The notes: generated by a model not told the origin, from the sequence alone. A DNA stretch of 19,160 bases from an uncultured Campylobacter sp. (GCA_900539255.1 UQBJ01000034.1:1-19160), one strand, 5' to 3'. Positions 1-7,183 are shown, counted from the first letter of the stretch. Translations and numbers: made by a program.

Positions 1-2144
1 ACTTTTTAGTAGGCGGTGGCTATGTCAATACCGTGTCAAGCAAGGGCAACAGCTTCAACGCCTTTGCGCAAGCGGCTGAGAATTTAGGCTTTGCAAATGT
101 CAATGCTGGACTTGCCGCAAGCGTTTTAGGCGGACCACGCGAAGATGACAGCTTTTTGGGCGGACAAGCCGTTTTAGGTGCGACCGTGCCACTTGGGCTA
201 GGACAGCAAATCGATGCGGACCTTGACTTCTTTTACGGCAAAACCAAAACCACACCCTACAACAGCCTTTTTGACAAAGAGGCTATGTTTGAGGCTATCT
301 TAAACACGCAATGGAATCCAGACAACTGGAAAGAGGTAGAACGCAACATAGAGGTGTTTAACCAACTCCCACGAGAGTCTAGCGCAGACGCCCGCGCTGA
401 AAAAGGCGATGGCGAGATAGAGACCACCACACTTCGTGGCTCAGCAGTAGTAGGCTACACAAGCGATTTAGCCACTAGGTTGCAGTTTAACGCCGATGCC
501 TTTATGGCTTATGAAAGCATTAAATTTGACAAATACGCCATTGCCGTGCCTATTTTTGTTTTGGGGCAAATCAAACCAACCGCACAAGGCGGAGCTGAAT
601 ACGACCCGGGTTGGTATTTACCCCGTCCTTTGCCTAAGGGAAACCCTAACAACATTAACCCCATAGTTGATGGCAAAGACGGACAGCAGCCCTACCTAGA
701 ACAAAACGGCTCCGTTTTCACTGAAATGAAATTCGGCGGCAAGGCTGAGATAAACTGGAAACACCAAAACGGCCTTTTTGTCTTTGGTTTAAGCGGGCAG
801 TATGATATGAGCAAACGAAACCCTAAACAATACCTACGCACACCTATCCCTTGGATAAAAGGCAACACTGACGGCGGTATAGGACTAACAGAAACATTTC
901 GCGCTATGGAGGCTTATATAGATGACCATTTAGATATGAATGTCATCACCGCTGGGGTTTATGCGATAGAAAAATACGACTTCAACCCGCAGTTTTCTTT
1001 TATGGCTGGTGCTCGCTATGAGATGAAAAATTATAGCGTCAAAGCACACGACCTTTACAAAGCCAACAGAATGATTTTCACAAATGCGGATGGCTCGGTT
1101 AATAAAGGACAAACTAACAACACAGGCTTATTTGCAAGAGACCAGTTCTCAGATGATAACGACCCAGCCAACAGCCCCACAGGCGAGTATAAAAAGAACC
1201 ACGACAACTTCATCGGCGAAATCGCCCCTGTCTTTAAATACTCTCAAACGGGCGCGATTTATGCAAGAGGTGAGCTAGGCTACATAACCCCACCTGCTTG
1301 GGCTATGCTCCAACGCTATGGTTTCATCGATACAAAGACAAATGCAAACGGCTTTGACAAAGGCGATATAGGTGCTACTGACCCGATAGTTTTTCATTTT
1401 GCGTATCGCACGCCTGAGCTAAAAAACGAAACCTACTACACCGCTGAACTTGGCTGGAAAGAAATCATCGGCAAACGCATCATCCCCGCTGGCTTTATGG
1501 ACATAGACATAAGCGCGCTTTTGTTTAGCGCAAATGTCTTTTACACCGCAAGCCAAAATGAATTTTTCTTTGAGGGCGACACCTACTCAGGACTAACCGT
1601 GGGCAACTACGACAAATCACGCCGTTTAGGTGGAGAAGTAGCCTTAGAGCAAATCCTTTTTAACGGAATAATACGCTTTAATGAAAGCTTTATGTATCTT
1701 AAAGCCGAAAAAGACCAAGGCGAGGGCTGGGAGACTATGCCTTACACCTACGACTACAAGGGAACCTTTGGCGCGAGTGTCGATGTGAGTGGTTTCTTAG
1801 AAATAGTCAATGTGAGCCTAGCCGTGTGGCTGCAAAACTCCATTTATGGTAACCAACAAATCGTCTCAAAGCGCGCGGAAGCCACTAAAAAGGCTAATGG
1901 CGACCCAGCCTTTAATATCGTAAATGAAGACCCGCTCAAACTCAAACCCTATCTCATCAGCGACTTTGGCTTGACAATAGGCATAAACAAGGGTATGGGG
2001 ACCTTCACAGCAGGCGTGAAAAATGTCTTTGACACGGTTTATTACGACTACTACAACAACGACCGCTCCGCCGCCGTGAATGAAAACCGCTTTGTCTTTG
2101 GACGCGGCAGAACCGTCTTCGTCGAAGGGACTTTTAAATACTGA
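1..2144 (+). CDS. TonB-dependent outer-membrane receptor, C-terminal part (5' end outside window)
   Basis: The reading frame is open to the left edge (first full codon at 3), so the GTG at 33 is not a true start. About 714 residues are visible. They look like the beta-barrel half of a TonB-dependent receptor: many short alternating strands rich in aromatic residues and glycine, loops rich in Asn and Asp, a late motif NVFDTVYYDYYN like the family's C-terminal 'N-F-D..Y' signature, and a final strand ending in FVEGTFKY with a C-terminal aromatic residue, as barrel insertion needs. The signal peptide, TonB box and most of the plug lie upstream. Such receptors import siderophores, haem or other metal complexes across the outer membrane using TonB-ExbBD energy. 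The ligand cannot be told from what is visible. The next gene is convergent, so this gene ends its transcription unit. Confidence 0.85.
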   Translation, partial: FLVGGGYVNTVSSKGNSFNAFAQAAENLGFANVNAGLAASVLGGPREDDSFLGGQAVLGATVPLGLGQQIDADLDFFYGKTKTTPYNSLFDKEAMFEAILNTQWNPDNWKEVERNIEVFNQLPRESSADARAEKGDGEIETTTLRGSAVVGYTSDLATRLQFNADAFMAYESIKFDKYAIAVPIFVLGQIKPTAQGGAEYDPGWYLPRPLPKGNPNNINPIVDGKDGQQPYLEQNGSVFTEMKFGGKAEINWKHQNGLFVFGLSGQYDMSKRNPKQYLRTPIPWIKGNTDGGIGLTETFRAMEAYIDDHLDMNVITAGVYAIEKYDFNPQFSFMAGARYEMKNYSVKAHDLYKANRMIFTNADGSVNKGQTNNTGLFARDQFSDDNDPANSPTGEYKKNHDNFIGEIAPVFKYSQTGAIYARGELGYITPPAWAMLQRYGFIDTKTNANGFDKGDIGATDPIVFHFAYRTPELKNETYYTAELGWKEIIGKRIIPAGFMDIDISALLFSANVFYTASQNEFFFEGDTYSGLTVGNYDKSRRLGGEVALEQILFNGIIRFNESFMYLKAEKDQGEGWETMPYTYDYKGTFGASVDVSGFLEIVNVSLAVWLQNSIYGNQQIVSKRAEATKKANGDPAFNIVNEDPLKLKPYLISDFGLTIGINKGMGTFTAGVKNVFDTVYYDYYNNDRSAAVNENRFVFGRGRTVFVEGTFKY

Positions 2145-2163
2145 AAAGGTTGCTTTTAAACAC

Positions 2164-2195
2164 TTAACATTCAAGGCTAACGCCTTGAATGTTAA
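2164..2195. repeat. Perfect 14-bp inverted repeat behind the receptor gene
   Basis: Arms 2164-2177 and 2182-2195 are perfectly complementary around a 4-base loop (TAAC). With a one-base bulge the stem extends by ACAC/GTGT on the outside. No T-run follows, so it is not a textbook intrinsic terminator. It may still end or protect the receptor transcript. Confidence 0.6.
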
Positions 2196-2267
2196 TGTGT
2201 AGATAAACCTAACTTGTCTTGTTATACTTTGCTATTTTTCGTTATTTTTTATTATACCTTGCTATTT

Positions 2268-2300
2268 CTTGTCATACTGAGCGCAGCGAAGTATCCACAA
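2268..2300 (+). repeat. Dispersed hairpin repeat, copy 1
   Basis: ATACT (2274-2278) pairs with AGTAT (2290-2294) and GC (2281-2282) with GC (2286-2287). Between them lie tandem G-A mismatches (2279-2280 opposite 2288-2289), and the loop is GCA. It is flanked by CTTGTC on the left and CCACAAA on the right. The same plan occurs at 2484-2532 and, on the minus strand, at 8605-8643. Confidence 0.7.
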
Positions 2301-2324
2301 AACAGAAAGCGGACTTTGAAAGGC

Positions 2325-2340
2325 GACTTTTAAATACTGA
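2325..2340 (+). repeat. Second copy of the receptor's last 16 bases
   Basis: The 16 bases ending in the TGA at 2338-2340 are identical to the end of the receptor gene (2129-2144, coding for TFKY and stop). Similarity continues loosely on both sides (GAAAGG before, GAAA-GTTGC after). It may be what is left of a second receptor gene or of a partial duplication. Confidence 0.6.
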
Positions 2341-2440
2341 AAGTTGCCTTTCACTTGTCTAGGACTTTTTAGGACTAGACAAAGACTTTGTTAGTGTAAA
2401 AGCACTTCAAAGCAAGGATACGCTGACTTTGCGAACAAAC

Positions 2441-2471
2441 AAAAAAGGCGAGAACACTCTCGCCTTTTTTT
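2441..2471. terminator. Bidirectional intrinsic terminator between receptor and serC
   Basis: Stem GGCGAGA (2447-2453) with TCTCGCC (2458-2464), 4-base loop. An A6 tract precedes and a T7 tract follows, so either strand gives a GC-rich hairpin followed by U's. It sits between convergent genes and can end both the receptor and the perR-ubiE-xseA-serC transcripts. Confidence 0.9.
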
Positions 2472-2483
2472 ATACCTTAAAAT

Positions 2484-2532
2484 CCTTGTCATACTGAGCT
2501 TTCGCAAGAAAGCGAAGTATCCATAAATTCAA
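2484..2532 (+). repeat. Dispersed hairpin repeat, copy 2 (extended stem)
   Basis: Same outer ATACT/AGTAT pairing (2491-2495 with 2516-2520) and tandem G-A mismatches as copy 1, but the inner helix is 6 bp (GCTTTC 2498-2503 with GAAAGC 2508-2513) closed by a GCAA tetraloop. The right flank (CCATAAATT followed by AAAGTGTG) is shared with copy 3. Confidence 0.7.
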
Positions 2533-2573
2533 AGTGTGAATTTGCGCATTTAAGGCGTGGTAAGGCACGAAAT

Positions 2574-3650
2574 TTAGCCGTTCTTCCTAGCAAATTCTTT
2601 CATAAATTCCACAAGAGTTTGGCACTGCTCTAAGGTGATGGCGTTGTAAAGACTCGCGCGAATGCCGCCCAAAAGGCGGTGTCCTTTAAGCCCTATCATA
2701 CCAGCCTTTTCAGCCTCTTGCACGAAAAGCGGCTCTAAATCAGCATTTGCCGCGACATTAAAGCTCACATTCATCAGCGAACGCGAGTTTGGCTCGCTAT
2801 GCCCCTTGTAAAAACCGCCACTAGTGTCGATACACTCATACACAAGCCTTGCTTTGGCTTGATTTTGCTCGTTGATAGCATCAAGCCCGCCTTGTGCGGC
2901 AAGCCACTGCATTTCAAGGGCAAACATATATATCGCAAAGGTGGGCGGGGTATTAAAAAGTGAGTTATTTTCGCTATGAACGGCGTATTTAAGCATACTT
3001 GGGACATTTTTAGCCACGCTTTTTTCTAACATATCTTTACGCATAAAAACGCACGCTAGCCCTGAAATGCCAGCGTTTTTTTGCACTCCGCCATAAAAGA
3101 CAGCTATATCGCTAAAATCAACCTTGCGAGAGAAAAAATCGCTTGACGCATCGACAATGAGCGGGGCTTTGCTCTTTGGATAGCTCTTATACTGCGTGCC
3201 GTAAATGGTGTTGTTCGAGCAAATGTAGGTATAATCAGCGTTTTGGCTAAATTTCACCTCAGGGATAAAGCTGAATTTAGCGTCCTCACTGCTTGCTACA
3301 ACCTTGACATTTGCGCCCAAAATTTGAGCTTCTTTTATAGCCTTTTTCGTCCAAACGCCCGTGTGAGCGTATTCACACACGCCACCATTGCTGAAATTCA
3401 TCGGCACCATCGCAAACTGCAAGCTCGCCCCGCCTTGCAAAAACAGCACTTCATAATCATCATTCAGCCCGTAAAGCTCTTTTGCCTTACTCATCGCGCC
3501 AAAATGCACTTCCTCAAAGATTTTGGTGCGGTGGCTTATTTCCATTATCGAAAAGCCCTTGCCTTGATAATCATAAAGCTCATCTTGCGCCCTTTTTAGC
3601 ACGCTTTCAGGCAGTGTTGAAGGTCCTGCGCTAAAATTGATTTTTCTCAT
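2574..3650 (-). CDS. serC: Phosphoserine aminotransferase
   Basis: 358 residues, normal for the family. The enzyme transfers an amino group from glutamate to 3-phosphohydroxypyruvate to give phosphoserine in cytoplasmic serine synthesis, and the related step in pyridoxal phosphate synthesis where that route exists. Visible marks: N-terminal FSAGPSTLP, the cofactor-phosphate motif QGGAS (72-76), NNTIYGTQ (146-153), VDASSDFFSR (166-175) and the Schiff-base lysine K191 in YGGVQKNAG. The start ATG has AAGGA 6 bases upstream. Last gene of the perR-ubiE-xseA-serC run, 11 bases after xseA. It ends at the bidirectional terminator and two hairpin repeats. Nothing unusual in the protein. Confidence 0.97.
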   Translation of the reverse strand: MRKINFSAGPSTLPESVLKRAQDELYDYQGKGFSIMEISHRTKIFEEVHFGAMSKAKELYGLNDDYEVLFLQGGASLQFAMVPMNFSNGGVCEYAHTGVWTKKAIKEAQILGANVKVVASSEDAKFSFIPEVKFSQNADYTYICSNNTIYGTQYKSYPKSKAPLIVDASSDFFSRKVDFSDIAVFYGGVQKNAGISGLACVFMRKDMLEKSVAKNVPSMLKYAVHSENNSLFNTPPTFAIYMFALEMQWLAAQGGLDAINEQNQAKARLVYECIDTSGGFYKGHSEPNSRSLMNVSFNVAANADLEPLFVQEAEKAGMIGLKGHRLLGGIRASLYNAITLEQCQTLVEFMKEFARKNG

Positions 3651-3661
3651 TGTTGTCCTTT

Positions 3662-4825
3662 TTAAAGAATTTGCGCTTCTTTGCCCAAATTTTGTGAATG
3701 CAAGGTGATTATATCATCTTTGTGTAAATGTTCAAGCAACACGGTTTTGCCGTCCTTTTTAAGCGACACAAAAGCCTTGCTTTTTTCAAAAAAATGCGCG
3801 TGCTGTGAAAAAGCCTGCTCGCACTGCTTTAATTTTAGCGCGCCCTGCTCGAATTTCGCGCTTAAATTCAGCTCAAAATTATGGCGCAAAAAATTCAAAT
3901 TTGTGAGCTTTTCACTGATGATTTTGCTTAAAGAGTTTGCTTTTAAGAGCTTTTGGAGTGAATTTAGCTCGTTTTGTAGCGATGAAAGCTTGTTTTGCAT
4001 TAAATTTTTAAATTTATCATCAAGCAAATCAAGGCTTTGAGCTAAATCATTCTTGCTTGAAAAGCACATATCTATGGCTGCGCTTGGCGTTGGTGCGCGC
4101 AAATCTGCGACAAAATCGCTGATGACATAGTCTATCTCGTGTCCTATGGCTGATATTATGGGTGTTTGGGCGTTGTAAATGGCGCGGGCTAAGCCCTCGT
4201 CATTAAAGCAAAACAAATCCTCCCTGCTGCCTCCGCCCCTTGCGATGATGATGAAATCAAGCCCCATTAAATCCGCTTTTTGCAAGGCTTTGATGAGAGA
4301 ATTTGGCGCGCTTGTCCCTTGCGTAATGGCGTTAAAGATGAAAAATTTAGCTAAAAAGCACTCTTTTTGGCTGATGAGCTTCATCATATCTTGCAAAGCC
4401 GCCGAAGTAAAGCTTGTGATGATGCCTACTTTCACAGGGTGAGCGGGAATTTGCTTTTTGTGAGCGTTGTCAAAAAGCCCCTCTTTTTCAAGCCTTTCTT
4501 TAAGGGCTAAAAATTTCGCCTCCAAGTCCCCAGCACCAGCCTTTTTAAGCTCTTTGGCGATGAACTGAAAACGCCCGCTTGCCTCATACAAGCTCACAAA
4601 GCCCACTAAATCGACTAAATCCCCAACTTGTGGCTTAAAATTCACACGCGAATTTGCGCCCTTAAACATAGCACAAGCAAGGCTTGCTTTCTCGTCTTTA
4701 AGCTCGAAATACCAATGCCCTGAGTTATGCAGGGTGATTTTTGAAATCTCCCCACTCAAAACTATGTCATCAAAATGCGCTTCAAGTAGGCTTTTTGCCT
4801 TTAAATTCAGCTCGCTGACAGTCAT
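3662..4825 (-). CDS. xseA: Exodeoxyribonuclease VII large subunit
   Basis: 387 residues, somewhat shorter than the 400-450 common in other phyla. With XseB it degrades single-stranded DNA to oligonucleotides in repair and recombination. An N-terminal OB-fold (about 1-95, with SGEISKITLHNSGHWYFELKD) is followed by the catalytic domain carrying ARGGGSREDL and GHEIDYVISDFVADLRAPTPSAA-type residues, then a long coiled-coil-prone segment (about 255-340) expected to bind the small subunits. No xseB is in the window. The start ATG overlaps the ubiE stop (ATGA at 4825-4822), which implies translational coupling. A 118-residue open frame on the opposite strand is a shadow. Confidence 0.96.
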   Translation of the reverse strand: MTVSELNLKAKSLLEAHFDDIVLSGEISKITLHNSGHWYFELKDEKASLACAMFKGANSRVNFKPQVGDLVDLVGFVSLYEASGRFQFIAKELKKAGAGDLEAKFLALKERLEKEGLFDNAHKKQIPAHPVKVGIITSFTSAALQDMMKLISQKECFLAKFFIFNAITQGTSAPNSLIKALQKADLMGLDFIIIARGGGSREDLFCFNDEGLARAIYNAQTPIISAIGHEIDYVISDFVADLRAPTPSAAIDMCFSSKNDLAQSLDLLDDKFKNLMQNKLSSLQNELNSLQKLLKANSLSKIISEKLTNLNFLRHNFELNLSAKFEQGALKLKQCEQAFSQHAHFFEKSKAFVSLKKDGKTVLLEHLHKDDIITLHSQNLGKEAQIL

Positions 4826-5541
4826 TTGTTTTTGCCAACTTTTTGCGCGATAAACGCCGTGCTTATGCCAAGGCTAAAACTCTCCACGCTCAAAAGCCTA
4901 AAATTCGCACTTTCTAGCTCTTTTATTAGCTCATCTTGCCTTAAAAAGCCATCAATAGAAAGGGGCAAATACTCATAAGCGCCCTTGTCGTGGCTGATAA
5001 ACCCGCCAAGTGCTGGCAAAATGTGCTTTAAATAAAAATCCCTGCACCACGCCAAAAGCCCACCCTTGTCGCGTTTGGTAAATTCCAAAATCAGCAAAAT
5101 GCCCTCATCTTTCAGCACTCTGTTAAATTCGCTCAAAGCCTTTTGCCGCTCGGTAACATTTCGCAAGCCATAGCTTATACTCACAATGTCCGCACTGCCG
5201 TCCTTTACGGGCAAATCTTGCGCAAAAGCCCTGATGAATTCAAGCTTTTCAAACTTGCTTTTTGCGATTTCAAGCATAGCCGAGCTTGGGTCTATGCCCT
5301 TAATGCTTTGAATTTCCTTGTTAAATTTGGGGCATTTTTGCTGCCAAAGGGCTATCATATCGCCCGTGCCGCACGCTATGTCGAGTATGTCAAGTTTTGC
5401 GGGCTTTATTAGGCTTAAAACGCTCTTTATGCCAGCGTTTCGCCAGCTTGTATCCACGCCAAAGCTCAAAATGCGGTTTGCTTTGTCGTAGCTTGGCGCG
5501 ATTTTGTCAAACATTTCCACGATTTGCTCTTGTTTTTGCAT
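4822..5541 (-). CDS. ubiE: Demethylmenaquinone methyltransferase
   Basis: SAM-dependent C-methyltransferase that makes menaquinone from demethylmenaquinone; campylobacters use menaquinone rather than ubiquinone. With the start chosen here it has 239 residues: N-terminal MFDKIAPSYDKANRILSFG, motif I LDIACGTGD (53-61), GIDPSSAML (82-90), SYGLRNVTER (123-132) and EFTKRDKG. The frame is open to a GTG at 5550 (242 residues), but I prefer the ATG at 5541: it overlaps the perR stop as ATGA, has an AGG 8 bases upstream, and gives the usual MQKQ-type N-terminus. It lies between perR and xseA with 4-base overlaps at both ends. Confidence 0.94.
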   Translation of the reverse strand: MQKQEQIVEMFDKIAPSYDKANRILSFGVDTSWRNAGIKSVLSLIKPAKLDILDIACGTGDMIALWQQKCPKFNKEIQSIKGIDPSSAMLEIAKSKFEKLEFIRAFAQDLPVKDGSADIVSISYGLRNVTERQKALSEFNRVLKDEGILLILEFTKRDKGGLLAWCRDFYLKHILPALGGFISHDKGAYEYLPLSIDGFLRQDELIKELESANFRLLSVESFSLGISTAFIAQKVGKNK

Positions 5542-5951
5542 CACAAACACCTATCACAACGGCTCGTGTAAGCTATGACACTGAGTTTTTCTATGAAATT
5601 TCCGAGCTTTTTTTCAAGCTCTTCTTGATATTTGCCTAAATTTTCGTGCTTGAAGTCAAAGTCCATAATGCGCCCGCACTTGCTGCAAACGATATGAATG
5701 TGCGGCTCTTCGTAAATGTCGTAGCAAGCCTTTTGGTTTGGGACATTAACCTCCACGACTAAGCCTTGCCTTTCGAGTGTGCTGAGATTTTTATACACTG
5801 TGGCAAGCGAAATAGACGGATACTCGCTCTTTACTTGGGTATAAAGCTCGTCAATGTTGGGGTGTTCGTGCTTTTTGAGAATTTTAAGCACGCAAAGCCT
5901 TTGCGGAGTGGCTTTTAAGTCGTTTTCTTTGAGTAGTTTCAACAAATCCAT
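5541..5951 (-). CDS. perR: Peroxide-responsive Fur-family repressor PerR
   Basis: 136 residues: N-terminal winged helix (1-75, with ISLATVYKNLSTLERQGL as recognition region) and C-terminal dimerisation domain. Structural zinc cysteines are C89/C92 and C132/C135. From memory, the Bacillus subtilis PerR regulatory metal ligands are H37, D85, H91, H93 and D104. Here H30, D78, H84, H86 and D97 match them all with a constant offset of 7. The aspartate at the last position favours PerR over Fur. Such proteins repress catalase, peroxiredoxin and similar genes until iron-catalysed histidine oxidation by peroxide inactivates them. First gene of the four-gene run; its own promoter is just upstream. Confidence 0.93.
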   Translation of the reverse strand: MDLLKLLKENDLKATPQRLCVLKILKKHEHPNIDELYTQVKSEYPSISLATVYKNLSTLERQGLVVEVNVPNQKACYDIYEEPHIHIVCSKCGRIMDFDFKHENLGKYQEELEKKLGNFIEKLSVIAYTSRCDRCL

Positions 5952-5971
5952 AGCAAAACCTCATTTTTTGC

Positions 5972-5986
5972 TTACAATCATAGCTA
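5972..5986 (-). promoter_or_regulatory. perR promoter -10 region with possible PerR half-site
   Basis: On the minus strand a TATGAT box (5982-5977) lies 25 bases before the perR start, behind periodic T-tracts, the usual campylobacter arrangement without a clear -35. The same 15 bases contain ATTGTAA, 6 of 7 matches to the right half of the Bacillus PerR box, but the left half is poor. Autoregulation is possible, not shown. Confidence 0.5.
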
Positions 5987-6000
5987 AAAAAGATTAAGAA

Positions 6001-6066
6001 AAAGTTTGTGTTAAGTGATATTTTTTATCCATTGCGAAAATTCACGCCCTACCACGCACAAACTTT
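6001..6066. repeat. 10-bp inverted repeat between the acidic-protein gene and perR
   Basis: AAAGTTTGTG (6001-6010) and CACAAACTTT (6057-6066) are perfect complements separated by 46 bases. They flank the DNA just upstream of the perR promoter. No function is evident; it could be a spaced operator or chance in AT-rich DNA. Confidence 0.35.
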
Positions 6067-6082
6067 GATTTACGCTTTGAAA

Positions 6083-6271
6083 CTACTCCATTTCATAGCT
6101 GTCATCGCTGTCTTCATCGTCAAAGCTGTAATCATCGTCATCATAAGCATAGCTTTTGCGCCCATAGCCTGAGTAATCATCATCTAAATCCTCAAACTCG
6201 TCTAAATTCTCGTTATCTTCGTTATCCAGCAAGTCCTCATAACCCTCAAAGTCGTCATCATACTTTGCCAT
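6083..6271 (-). CDS. Highly acidic 62-residue protein of unknown function
   Basis: Twenty Asp and nine Glu in 62 residues (47 percent acidic), eight Tyr, and only three Lys or Arg. No signal peptide or membrane segment; probably disordered and cytoplasmic. A good AAGGA lies 6 bases before the ATG and a TACAAT -10 box about 30 bases upstream, so I take it as a real gene. From memory, C. jejuni has a similar highly acidic small protein next to moaC (Cj0251c), and the divergent arrangement with moaC is the same here. It could be a metal or nucleic-acid-mimic protein or a chaperone-like polyanion; I cannot tell. Confidence 0.8.
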   Translation of the reverse strand: MAKYDDDFEGYEDLLDNEDNENLDEFEDLDDDYSGYGRKSYAYDDDDYSFDDEDSDDSYEME

Positions 6272-6300
6272 AATTTTCCTTTTTGTAAAATCTTGGCGAT

Positions 6301-6306
6301 ATTGTA
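6301..6306 (-). promoter_or_regulatory. -10 box for the acidic-protein gene
   Basis: TACAAT on the minus strand, preceded by AT-rich sequence, 30 bases before the ATG at 6271. It forms a divergent pair with the moaC promoter 23 bases away. Confidence 0.55.
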
Positions 6307-6328
6307 GCTTAAATTTTACTCAATTTGC

Positions 6329-6334
6329 TATAAT
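6329..6334 (+). promoter_or_regulatory. -10 box for moaC
   Basis: TATAAT with an upstream TG (TGCTATAAT), an extended -10 element, 30 bases before the moaC start. No -35 is recognisable, as is usual in this group. Confidence 0.7.
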
Positions 6335-6363
6335 TTTTAAAAAATTTTACAAAAAGAAAGCCG

Positions 6364-6840
6364 ATGAAACTTACGCATTTAGATGAAAAAAACCGCCCTA
6401 AAATGGTCGATGTAAGCGATAAAGCTATCACAAAGCGCGAAGCTGTGGCGAGTGGGACGATTTTTATGAGCGAGGAAGCCTTTCTAGCCGTGAAAAATAA
6501 CAGTGCAAAAAAGGGAGCTGTGCTTGAAACCGCTGTGGTAGCGGCGATTATGGGCGCAAAAAAAACGAGCGAGCTTATACCTATGTGCCACCCGCTGATG
6601 ATTTCAAAGGTAGAAGTGGATATAAAGGAAAATGCGCACGATTTGAGCTTTACGCTCTTTGTCAAGGTAAAATGCGAGGGCAAAACAGGCGTTGAGATGG
6701 AAGCTCTCACGGGCGTTAGCGTGGGACTTTTAACGATTTATGATATGCTTAAAGCCATAGACAAGGGTATGAGGATAAGTCAAATCGTGCTTGAAAGCAA
6801 GCAAGGGGGCAAAAGTGGTGAATTTAAGCGAGCTGAATGA
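6364..6840 (+). CDS. moaC: Cyclic pyranopterin monophosphate synthase
   Basis: 158 residues, normal length. Together with MoaA it turns GTP into cyclic pyranopterin monophosphate, the first intermediate of molybdenum cofactor, which formate dehydrogenase, nitrate reductase and similar respiratory enzymes need. The residues I recall as functional in E. coli MoaC (K51, H77, E112, E114, D128, K131, K147) are all present with an offset of one: K50, H76 in MCHPLM, E111 and E113 in GVEMEALTG, D127 and K130 in YDMLK, K146. AAAG lies before the ATG. First of a short plus-strand run; its 3' end overlaps the next gene by 26 bases. An antisense 133-residue frame is a shadow. Confidence 0.96.
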   Translation: MKLTHLDEKNRPKMVDVSDKAITKREAVASGTIFMSEEAFLAVKNNSAKKGAVLETAVVAAIMGAKKTSELIPMCHPLMISKVEVDIKENAHDLSFTLFVKVKCEGKTGVEMEALTGVSVGLLTIYDMLKAIDKGMRISQIVLESKQGGKSGEFKRAE

Positions 6841-7078
6841 AAAGCCATTTATCATTTACCCTACATTTTGGCAATACCGCGTCATTTTTGATAGCAAACA
6901 AAACGCTCACGGGGTTTTTGACGAGATTTTAGGCAAAAGAGAATTTAGCTTCGCCCCTTCCCAGCAAAGCAGCAGTGGCAAATACCAAAGCTACACGCTC
7001 AAAGTCTTTGTTGATAGCGAAAAGGACAGGCTTGACATTTTTGAAAAGCTTAAAAAAAGGGCTAAATTCGTGCTTTAA
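6815..7078 (+). CDS. DUF493 (YbeD/HP0495-like) small protein
   Basis: Eighty-seven residues from the chosen start. The pattern KPFIIYPTFWQYRVIFDS, then SSSGKYQSYTLKVFVDSEKDRLDIFEKLK, matches my memory of the HP0495/YbeD family, a small alpha-beta ferredoxin-like fold with a proposed regulatory role and no established reaction. The frame is open to a TTG at 6791, but the GTG at 6815 (followed at once by another GTG) has a strong AAGGGGG 5 bases upstream and gives MVNL. It overlaps the end of moaC and is probably translated by coupling to it. In C. jejuni the same gene follows moaC, as I remember (Cj0252-Cj0253). Confidence 0.8.
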   Translation: MVNLSELNEKPFIIYPTFWQYRVIFDSKQNAHGVFDEILGKREFSFAPSQQSSSGKYQSYTLKVFVDSEKDRLDIFEKLKKRAKFVL

Positions 7079-7133
7079 ATTGAGAAAAATTGAAGTAAAA
7101 TTTAGCCTTAAAAAAGGGCTTAAATTTATAAAG

Positions 7134-7167
7134 GGCAAAAATTTCACAAAAAAGCTAAATTTTTGCC
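7134..7167. repeat. 11-bp perfect inverted repeat after the DUF493 gene
   Basis: GGCAAAAATTT (7134-7144) and AAATTTTTGCC (7157-7167) are separated by 12 bases. No clear T-run follows. It may act as a weak terminator or stabiliser between the DUF493 gene and the next gene, whose start is 38 bases on. Confidence 0.5.
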
Positions 7168-7177
7168 AAATTTAAAG

Positions 7178-7183
7178 TAAAAT
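7178..7183 (+). promoter_or_regulatory. Possible -10 box for the 372-residue gene
   Basis: TAAAAT, 21 bases before the ATG at 7205, in AT-rich DNA. A very similar stretch (AGTAAAATTTAGCC) occurs about 85 bases earlier, so the assignment is tentative; the gene may also be read through from moaC. Confidence 0.35.

Larger units (their letters stand above)
2145..2573. other. Gene-free region between convergent receptor and serC
   Basis: No credible coding region. It holds, in order: a long inverted repeat (2164-2195), two 20-base segments 30 bases apart that share a TTATAC-YTTGCTATTT core (2221-2240 and 2251-2270), dispersed hairpin repeat copy 1, a second copy of the receptor's 3' end (2325-2340), an 8-base inverted repeat (2355-2362 with 2375-2382), a bidirectional terminator (2441-2471) and hairpin repeat copy 2. 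Confidence 0.8.

Noticed and set aside
33..35. GTG at 33 as start of the receptor gene
   Set aside because: The frame is open to the window edge and the product begins inside a beta-barrel, so the real start lies upstream.
5548..5550. GTG 5550 as start of ubiE
   Set aside because: The ATG at 5541 has correct spacing to AGG and an ATGA overlap with perR.
6309..6710. 133-residue frame opposite moaC
   Set aside because: Antisense shadow of a certain gene; Ser/Phe-rich composition typical of such shadows.
6791..6793. TTG 6791 as start of the DUF493 protein
   Set aside because: The GTG at 6815 has a strong AAGGGGG at suitable distance and gives the expected N-terminus.
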